Assembly (NCBI RefSeq): GCF_001949145.1 | Contig: NW_019091529.1 | Location: 691,163 to 755,162, forward strand | Length of the DNA stretch: 64,000 nt | From: Acanthaster planci | Lineage: Eukaryota > Echinodermata > Asteroidea > Valvatida > Acanthasteridae | Direction: 5' to 3' | Shown: positions 55,991 to 64,000 of the stretch, piece after piece | Position numbering within the stretch: the first letter of the stretch is position 1 | How the letters are laid out: each line of letters opens with the position of its first letter | The notes under the pieces: generated by a model | What the model saw: only the letters and a program-made list of their open reading frames with translations | Told to the model about the DNA's origin: nothing | Database searches by the model: none | Program-made: the position numbers and the translations under genes

Positions 55991-58762
55991 TGTGAATCAG
56001 TTCACACTGAATTTACTACTTAAATAGCTACTATTGGCACTAGACAGGAGGATTTAAATAACAATAATGCATTGATAGAGCTGAAAGACTCGACTAAAAG
56101 CTGTCTCCAGGGACTTGTGAAGGGCATCCGTAGAAACGATCATCAACTCAGTATACCAGCGAATTGACAAAATTTACCATTAAAAACTGAATATGGCCCA
56201 GCTTGGCGCCCTTGTGTCTCACAAGTAAAACAGACATGGTGAAGACCATGCCTGGGGTGGACCGATAGGAGCGCACTACGGTTAATAAAATTTTTGTGAA
56301 AACCAATATATGAGCAAAATACAGTCCATTTTACAACCAGGACATTTACAAATGTCCCCTTTCCACTAGCAGCATAAGCAGGAAGCAAATTAAATGGATT
56401 TGTATTTTATCAGTGGAATAAAGTGTGGCTATATTTATCAACTTTTCAAAATCTCCACTCAATCCTTTATGAACTGCAGATGATTTAGATGTTAACAGCT
56501 AGTCCTTGGTTCAAATTGAACTGGCAATATACTCTGTGCTAGCAAAGATATTCCTTTGAGTCTTTGTGTGTTGGACCATGGTGCATGAGTCTAAATTGAA
56601 ATGTAACATGCATTTCTACAGAATAAGGGTAACATATACATGAATGTGCGTGATTCCTCACATCATGTTTATAAATTATACATGATAGTACATTACATAT
56701 ACTCTCTTAATTATGCTGCAGATGTTTTTATTTCTAAAGCAAGCAAAAATAATATTTGATAGCAACATGAGGTTGTGTTGCTTGCTAACTGCACAGTTCA
56801 CAAGAACCTTACAAGAAGACATAAATATGCATATTTCCATAGTATTGTGCAACTGTACATGTACATCAAAATTGACACCTAATGACTGCAGCTTTTAGGA
56901 AAATTAAGCAAATCGTGCAATCTGTAAGTGTAAAATTATGTTCATGTAAGTACAGGAGGCCTGCAGAAAAAGAAAAAGAACGTAAAGCTTCATACATACA
57001 TGTACATGTTCATTCTGCAACAAGGTTTTTTAACGTGTAAGGAGCAAGTTGGACTTTAAGTTGGTGCAAACTGTAAACCATGCAGACACGGTTTCAACAA
57101 AACAGCCGTCACTTAATGGACTTATTTAGTGTTGATGAATTTGTACACTGTATACACAAGGCATATCTTCATTCTGCTTTGGTAGTATTAACAACTCTCA
57201 TTACTATACTTGTAACCTGCTCACTGAGTTTGTAAATCAACAGAAACAGTCATCTGTTTATATGAGACTGATCCCGTTGATGTGTTGGTTTTGTCCTACT
57301 GGTAGCTTCTGTTTGGATTTGTTTTTGTCGCTAGTCCTACAGAAAGTTTGGTAGTAACACTGAAAGGTTATATGCATATGCTACACCTGTTAGTTCTTCT
57401 ATGTCTAAATTACTTGGGTCAGCTTACTTCATTTTGTCATTCTCACATTAGAAAATTGCTCACATGAAATTGAATCACAAATCAAAAGTGAAAGTGTGCT
57501 GTTCTGTGCAACAGTTTTGTTGACTCAAGTTGAATTTTTGATGAGAGACTTGACTTTGAAAAAATGGCTTGTGACTGTAAATGTACTTGACTAGGAAGAA
57601 AAGGAATTTTGACTTTTGTCCAAATTAATACAGGAAAACAAATGTATTGACATGTGTGACGCTGTCATTCAAGGAAACCTGCATGTATGTGCTTTCATTA
57701 TACCAGTTACATGTACCGATGTTTCATCATGAGAAATGTTCGCATATTTTAATAAAAATTTAAGCATGTGGCTCACACCTCTTTTGCAAAACATCATGAG
57801 TCACATCCTTATTAACAGTGCAGAAAAAGTGTACAAGTACCATGCCAATTATGACATCAGATTGACTTGGGACTTGTGATTTGAATCTAGAAGCATTGAC
57901 AAGTGAGGTAACTCAGGAACAAAATGACTTATGACGTAATTTGACTTGTGAAAAATTTATTTGCGAATTGATCATTGAAAAAAAAGACTTCATTACCACA
58001 TTGCTGTATATGTACAGATACAGTAGTTGGTGTATGTGCCCAGCCAGTAACACATACATGTATGTATGCAGAATGTTTCCAAGTAGTACAATTAGATTAT
58101 GCATGATATGGGGCCATGTATACATGATATATGGAGAGGGCACTGCATCTTTACTTTGTATCGTAAACTTAAACCCATTCTGTGATGCATGGCTTGTTTT
58201 TATTCCTTTCCTTTTTAGGAGGCACTGAGCTTTAAACAAAAACTGCCCACTATAAGTTTATGTCTAGTCTAGTGATACTTGTTATGAGTTTTAATATTCT
58301 CTTCCCAGTCGTGGATTCAGCATCGACATGTACAAAAAGGGGCTCGAAAATATTAGTGTGTCAATTTATAGCAATTATATCTGTCCATTGAGAACAGATG
58401 AAACAGCAGGAGGAAAATCTCCCTCAAATCAATAATAAAGTTTCAAAATCAGAAAAAGGAGGTGGAGAGCACTACCAATTCCAGTAAAAAAATGTGTAAA
58501 TTGCCCCATGTTTGAAAAAAGCAATGCAGTATGCCCCTGATATTGAAATATTCCCTGAGAACATTGTAATGATTTACATTATTAAAATGTTCATGTTGTC
58601 AACGTTCCCATTTATAGACATTTTGGGACAGTACCTTACAGTTTAATTTCCAAGGAAAGTATTATTGGCTGTGGTTACTTATTTTGGGGGCATTAAAGAA
58701 GTTTCACCACTTTGCTTTTATAACGTTTTCTGTGATATGTATTGATTTATTACATATTGTAG
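55991..58762. other. Intronic sequence, no gene recognised
   Basis: A minus-strand frame at 56143-56388 carries a CFTCETQGRQAGPYSVFN stretch that might be LINE ORF1, but I cannot confirm it. TACATGTA palindromes occur at about 56859 and 57000. Otherwise the sequence is AT-rich intron. Confidence 0.35.
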
Positions 58763-58869
58763 AGCCAGAGTTAGGGGGAGAATTTCCTATTCAAGATGTT
58801 AAGAGTGGTCAAGGTGGCCTCCTACAAGTTACCATGGAAGGTGTTGGTCTAAAGTTTTCTCAGTCAAAG
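58763..58869 (+). CDS. MADD: MADD, C-terminal exon d
   Basis: This 107-base exon begins with two bases that complete the split glutamate codon of exon c. It encodes [18 protein letters not shown] and [17 protein letters not shown], then ends at AAG|GTATGT in phase 0. [28 protein letters not shown] is a MADD signature just upstream of the protein's last conserved segment. That last segment (expected to begin with a VFIEL-type stretch) is not found to the right, so the terminal exon or exons must lie beyond position 64000. Confidence 0.92.
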
Positions 58870-61800
58870 GTATGTGGATCTAAAAGTCCAAATCTGTTTG
58901 TCATGCTCAGTGCAATTACATACACATAACATAAAGGAAGAACAGAATATAGTACACAGAATCTTTTCCATATTGGTTTAGTTCTAAATTCTGAACTTTC
59001 ACACTACAATTGTTCTCTTCGTAAACTTTACATAAATGGAAATTTAAGACTATTTAACAACAAATGAGAATTGCAACAAGGGGTTTCATTCAGAAGTTTC
59101 ATTGGATTTATTGAACAAAATTCAACCTTAAAGGACCCATCCATATTTCACAGGTCTATGCATTACATCTTTGTTCCAAAGATTCTTTTTCATGGAAATG
59201 TACCCATGTGATTTTTTTCTCTTTCCTTTTCAAAAATGTTTGATAAATATATCAGTCTTTATGGCAATCTTGAAACATGTTATTTTATACTATTTCAAGT
59301 AACACTGAAGTCTGTACCACGCAGGAAGGCATATGTCACATGCTTTTCACTGTCTGCACATGCTACTTATTTGTTAAAATTGAAAAATTTATTCACGTGG
59401 GAAAGCTTCAGCTTGGCATATATATCACAGAGACAAGGTCTCATTTTTTAAACTTTGTATTTAAAATTGAATGTGAGAAAGTAGTTTGTGGTTTGGGGAG
59501 ATCTGGCAGACTCAGAAAGGAAAACAACAGTCATTGATTTCATTTTGCCATTCTGTAAAGTTGTGATGCAGTACGTGGGAATCAGAATACGTATGATTGT
59601 TTGCTGCTTTAGCATGTGCACAATAATGTAGGGCTCCAAGCCTACTGGTCCCAGTGTCGTCATGTTTTCTGACAGTGACGCTGATGATCAGCCATTTTTC
59701 TCCTATGATGAGAATAATCTTGTCAACGACATCAGCCACACTGTAGCAGTTTTGCCTTAAACCAAGTTTAAATGCCATCAACAGTGCAGTTTTCAGCAGT
59801 GATACCACCACTGCTGAAAAGAGTCTAGGGAGGACATGACGAGATAGCAGAACACCAAGGATGTGTTTTTGTTGCGCAGCTGGCAATGAAAAATTACCTG
59901 GGAAAAAAGAGCTGAAAGTGTATCCCAAATCTACAGTTAATTAATTTAATTTTAATTTACAAAATAATTTAATTTATCGTCTTTATGGAAACAAGAACAG
60001 TTGGGAGTGTTGTGGACTTGGTCAGTTACCACTCTTGGCAGCCCTGGGCATTTGCAAGCATGTGCCAAAGAAAGTATTGCCAAACATACATGTTGTATAC
60101 TTCAGGCCAAAATACTGTTTTCATGAAAATATGCATCTGCAGTATCTGTGTTTGGAATGCAAAACTGACAAGAGTACGGGGAAAAGAAATGTTGCATAAT
60201 GATATTTTGAAAGAACGTTTTTAAAATTGTAATTGTCACGAGAATGGCGCTGTCTAGAAATTGCATTACATTTGTGTGTCAGTGTGATGAACGTATGACA
60301 AACAACTATAAGATCCCTAGGCACTGTGTCTTTCTTTGAGTTGAATGATGGTTACTTTCCTGCACAGTTGTAACTATGTGGTTTAAAAGTTACATATACA
60401 TTGGCCTTTTTATTGACTTGTGTCGAAATTTTAGTCACAACTATTGAACTCCTCTGAACTCGGTTCATGTAACCTATGTATGTAACCTATGTAGATGAAC
60501 ATGAACATGTAATGTGTGAGGAATTTGTGACGAAATTTGTTTTGGGGCTATTCCGTGGAGGATCCCAGTGGCCACCAACAATGCAGTTATTGGGATACTG
60601 TGACTTAGTCATGTGTGACAGGTTTTATCTACCATAAAATTTCTGGTGCCACTGATGGCGCTGACTGGAGATATAGCTGGGCCAATATGTCTGCGTGGAT
60701 TAGATACATTGCATGAGGCAGGCCCATATTGCCATGCTAGCTGTATCACATAACAGATGCCTTTGTATTGTACATGGTTACTGCATGGACCACTCTGCGT
60801 AGCGTGCTTTCAAATACCCTGCCGGAACTACTCCCAAGTATCATATCATAATTTTGGCCAATTCACATGCAGCCCCCTATGATTTTTAGACAGATGATGA
60901 CTTTTTTTGATAATCCAGTCTGGGAAATAAAATAAGGTTCTAAACGTCATTTTTAAAATTGGTTGGACGGCAAGAATCATGTTTATTTTGGTTTAGTGTG
61001 TTTTCAGTCACACATTAGCCTAATTTGACATAGATATCCTTTATATAAATGAAGTATTGTTGATCGACATCTTTATCAGATCTTTGGTTGTGACATGCTC
61101 TTTAGCAAGAGGAAAAACCATAGAAGTGTCCTGCATGGACATACATGTACGTGGCAGTGTATGCATTTAATGACACCTGCTTGTGCATGCATGGAATCTG
61201 TTTATAGTATTGGTCTTTCTTTGTATCTATTTGGTTTGTTGTTAATTGACCTTTAAAAACAGTTCGTTAATATAACTCAGATTATAGGCAAAAAGAGAGT
61301 CTTTGTAAGGGGCACAGAGCATTAAACTCACATTAAATGCACTATTATCAGAAATCAAAAGAAACTGATACAACCCCAACTTTGTCACCTTTTTTTCTTT
61401 GAAACTAGAGAAGAAACAAAAATTAGGGTTTGATTCCAAGAAAGTGAAAAAATTGTGAGTTGGTTGAATTCAAGATGACCAGGGTGAAAATCTAAACCCT
61501 AATTACTTTCAGATAGTATCTTAGCGTTTAATAATTTGTTGAAATCGCAGAAGCAGTCACTCTACACTAAAGGTTGATTGTGGTTTGTGCACTATTTTGC
61601 TGTTTTGATCATTAGTACATGTACTTCTATGAAAGATTTGTATAATACTCATGAGCAAAACTGTTTATATGAAAGCCGAAACACAGCGATTGTCTGCTGA
61701 CAAAAGTATCTCTAGTATAATTTAAGTTGGATAAAAGGTTACGTTGGAGGGTGTGCAAGCTTTGCTTTTTTCTTTGCCAGATCTGCTGTGACTGTGCTAA

Positions 61801-62104
61801 GATGCTCTGACAATTTCTGTAGAGAGAAGCATGTCACATATAAATGGTCTCAAGTTTGTGTTCCCGTTTTCTTTATAAACACCAGAAGGTCTGACTTCAT
61901 GTAGTACATGGAGGCTGACCATGCATAGTACCCTGATGTGGTTGCACAACACAGCCAACCAACTTGGGGTACAACACATAGTCAGCCTCCATGGACTAGT
62001 CAGACCATAACAATTATAGTATAAGCTGTGGCATTACCTCAAGGTTGTCAAAAAAGAAGGCATTGGATCATCCATATTTATGTCATCTTTAATGAGGGTA
62101 AGTT
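58870..62104. other. MADD 3' intron or flank, no gene recognised
   Basis: Several ORFs exist, the largest at 59512-59928 on the minus strand, none resembling a family I know. Short TACATGTA palindromes are at about 61144 and 61618. Confidence 0.4.
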
Positions 62105-62392
62105 CTGATCAGTGACAGCATTGCTTTCCATGGAGGCCCTTCGATTTACAACATGGGTCAAAGGGGCACTGCAGGCAGGGACCAAACAGCCCACATCTGT
62201 AGACAGGAGACAGTGAGAAGCAGTTACAGTTGTAGAAGTGGGAGGAAAACCCTAGGAAAACATTCTGGGGAAACCCACAGAATCAGGTAGGGACTGAAAA
62301 CCCAATCCACATGTCGGCAGAGCCTGGGAATCGAACTCGGGCTGCAGAGGTGGAGGGTGAGGAAAGAAATACTATGCAAACCTGACTAGTAA
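62105..62392 (-). repeat. tRNA-derived SINE, minus orientation
   Basis: On the minus strand an A-box-like GGTTTGCATAGTA is followed by GAGTTCGATTCCC (B box). A body with GTGGGTTTCCCCAGAATGTT, a CCTAGGGTTTTCCTCCCACT block and a 3' part reaching TTGACCCATGTTG comes next. The GGGTTT/GGTTTTCCTCCCA central motif is common in metazoan tRNA-derived SINEs. The family name is not assigned. Confidence 0.75.
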
Positions 62393-63726
62393 ATCAGACC
62401 AACTTACCTTTTGACTTTAGGTTTTCAGATTATGATTAAAACAGCCATGCTTCTACATTGACAAACAACAAATACATGCCAATTTTGGCATGATCTGCAG
62501 TTCCATGTGGTCAGGGCAGAGATCAAGGAAGATAGACACTGTAGCTTAACTTGAAGATAGCCTTTTGAGAAAAATACATCATAATATACATACTAACCCC
62601 CAGGAGGAAGAGGATTCACCAATGACATTTGAAACGCTACCTTGACCTTTGACTGATTTAAAAGTAAAGTATCATATTTATCAACAAAGTATATTGTGTA
62701 GATATAAAATAGCCAAATGTTACAGATCTAAAAAAAAAAACTATTTGATTATTCTGAAGCTTGAATTTTCTCCGATGCAACAAAGAAGTCAAACAAGATC
62801 TCACTGATATAAGGAACAATATATATAAAGTATGATTTCACGAGAATGTTACACTGAGCTTGTAAAAAGTAAGGATAACAAAGAAAATGCCTCTTGGAAC
62901 TGGTGCACGTATGTTCACCCAGCACTGCCTGTGTATCAATTAAGTTGATACGTGGGATTGTACGGGGTGGCGCATGACAGGGATAGCACTAATTCAGTGC
63001 TGTTTCCTGCCACTACGGCTTTGAATTTTGATCAAAAGAGGCAGTGGTGATGAGCCCCAGCCAGTGTTTGATACTTGTGCATGCAAGTCCCACATGGAGA
63101 CACAGCACCGGGTGTTGCCAACAAAGAGTGCAACCGTTGAAAATATTTCTTGGTGAGGTTTTCCTGAAAATATACCCCATATGTATACTTGCACTGGATG
63201 TAAGTGATGACACATATGATAAAGCCAAAAGGAGAAGAGTTTTTGTAAATGTGATATTGAGTCGTTTTATGCAACATTGTCATTAGAAGTGAGTATAGAT
63301 CCTTGACATATATAAACTGATTTCTATCAACACCATTAAAATTAAACTCTACTAAATTCTACATGATTCGAATATCAACTGGACTTTCGGTGATGCAATA
63401 AATCGCTGTGATGGTATAAAATCACAGCAAACCAGACTTTTAACTTCACTTTCTAAGCTAGTGACTATCAGGATCACCTTTAGTTCAATGCAGGCTTCAT
63501 AATTATGTGTTTCACATTGTTATGAAAACCCCGGTTGTAAGGATATGTTGATTGGTCTACAGGAAGAGAGGAGATAAACAAATTTTTACAGCTACTGCAT
63601 ATTTGATTATATAAGATCATTGACTAACAAAATAATCTATCAGACGTCTCGTTTCCGTAAAAGCTCACTGGTGTTCCAGTGTATGATCTTGAACAATAAG
63701 CAAAACAACTAGAGGTTTTGTCTGTC
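62393..63726. other. No gene recognised
   Basis: AT-rich sequence. The minus-strand ORFs at 62994-63283 overlap in three frames and look like chance. Confidence 0.4.
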
Positions 63727-64000
63727 TTAACCACTTCAGACCGGGGCATTTTTCAATGTTGATGATGCTGGGCAGGCACGACTATCATTTTTTCCGTTTT
63801 CAAAATCCTTCAAAATTTCATCATTTTATTCAATGGTCGTTTATAGCCTCACCAAGTAACCTTTAGGCACTACTCTAAGTTGACAGGTGACCTTCATTGA
63901 CGCCCGAGTATTTCAGCCAGTCCAGCAGCCTTGTAAACGGAGCCCAGATTGTGCGGTGTTGCATAACTGTCTTTTGTTCACGAACCTGGCTTAGTGCACT
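63727..64000 (+). repeat. TTAA MITE, left end, cut by the window edge
   Basis: It starts TTAACCACTTCAGACCGGGG and is followed by GATGATGCTGGGC, CATTGACGCCCGAGTATTTC and GGAGCCCAGATTGTGCGGTG, matching 38730-38960. This copy supplies the left terminus that the other copies lack. Confidence 0.75.

Larger units (their letters stand above)
49414..58762 (+). other. MADD intron (9.35 kb) with a foldback element and a LINE
   Basis: Donor GTAAGT at 49414 and acceptor CATATTGTAG ending at 58762. It contains the AAAAGCAGA foldback element (50167-50998), a 130-bp MITE (51111-51239), a partial TTAA MITE (51829-51990) and a minus-strand LINE (52795-55990). The stretches 49420-50160, 52000-52790 and 56000-58760 show no recognised gene. 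Confidence 0.8.

Noticed and set aside
59512-59928. 138-codon minus-strand ORF, considered as a possible missing MADD exon or LINE fragment
   Set aside because: It is on the wrong strand for MADD and lacks any RT, endonuclease or MADD motif that I can recognise.
61775-61810. Acceptor-like TTTTTTCTTTGCCAG followed by a short cysteine-rich frame, considered as the last MADD exon
   Set aside because: The encoded residues (ICCDCAKML, then stop) do not match the conserved MADD C-terminus.

Overview
This is an AT-rich, intron- and transposon-dense window from an animal nuclear genome. I infer a marine invertebrate deuterostome (echinoderm, hemichordate or lancelet). The reasons are the many short palindromes TAGGCCTA and TACATGTA, the mixture of Penelope, Crypton, BEL/Pao, DIRS and several LINE lineages, and vertebrate-like but intron-rich host exons. 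No prokaryotic gene organisation, CRISPR array or rRNA is present. There is one assembly gap (26239-26703).

Two host genes are recognisable. On the minus strand near the left edge lie the first two coding exons of a DPY30-domain (DYDC-type) protein: start codon at 2176, exon 2 at 1543-1665. On the plus strand four phase-compatible exons encode the conserved C-terminal part of MADD, the DENN-domain Rab3 GEF (39505-39612, 48614-48778, 49338-49413, 58763-58869). They are separated by introns of about 9.0, 0.56 and 9.35 kb that are filled with transposons. Upstream MADD exons and the last exon(s) are not seen and probably lie outside the window.

Most of the rest is decayed mobile DNA. From left to right: a minus-strand Penelope-like element (7.1-9.7 kb); a Crypton-type tyrosine recombinase relic (10.6-12.1 kb); a plus-strand LINE (12.7-15.3 kb); a BEL/Pao element split by about 1.5 kb of unrelated sequence (19.3-23.3 kb); a short DNA transposon family whose inverted ends hold CGACGG-type minisatellite (25.7-26.8 and 30.8-32.6 kb); a DDE-integrase transposon bounded by inverted ATCCGTAATAACGAATT arrays (27.0-30.4 kb); tRNA-derived SINEs (33.6 and 62.3 kb); an element with ACTCGGACCCA arrays as inverted ends (34.8-35.9 kb); DIRS-type tyrosine-recombinase retroelement pieces with a repeated terminal module (37-38 and 45.9-47.9 kb); a second LINE (42.1-44.3 kb, minus); a foldback element built from AAAAGCAGA units (50.2-51.0 kb); a third LINE (52.8-56 kb, minus); and piggyBac-like TTAA MITEs.

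The most notable signal is the 8-mer TAGGCCTA, present nine times. At four places the sequence context says what was there before. In three unrelated transposon ORFs (Penelope, BEL/Pao, DDE integrase) it adds the two in-frame codons TAG GCC inside a conserved motif, and in a tandem repeat it adds six bases relative to the neighbouring unit. TAGGCCTA therefore looks like a recurrent 6-bp insertion at TA dinucleotides, such as a transposon excision footprint or a micro-insertion. A second theme is that four unrelated families here share a foldback-like architecture, with inverted ends made of tandem short repeats.
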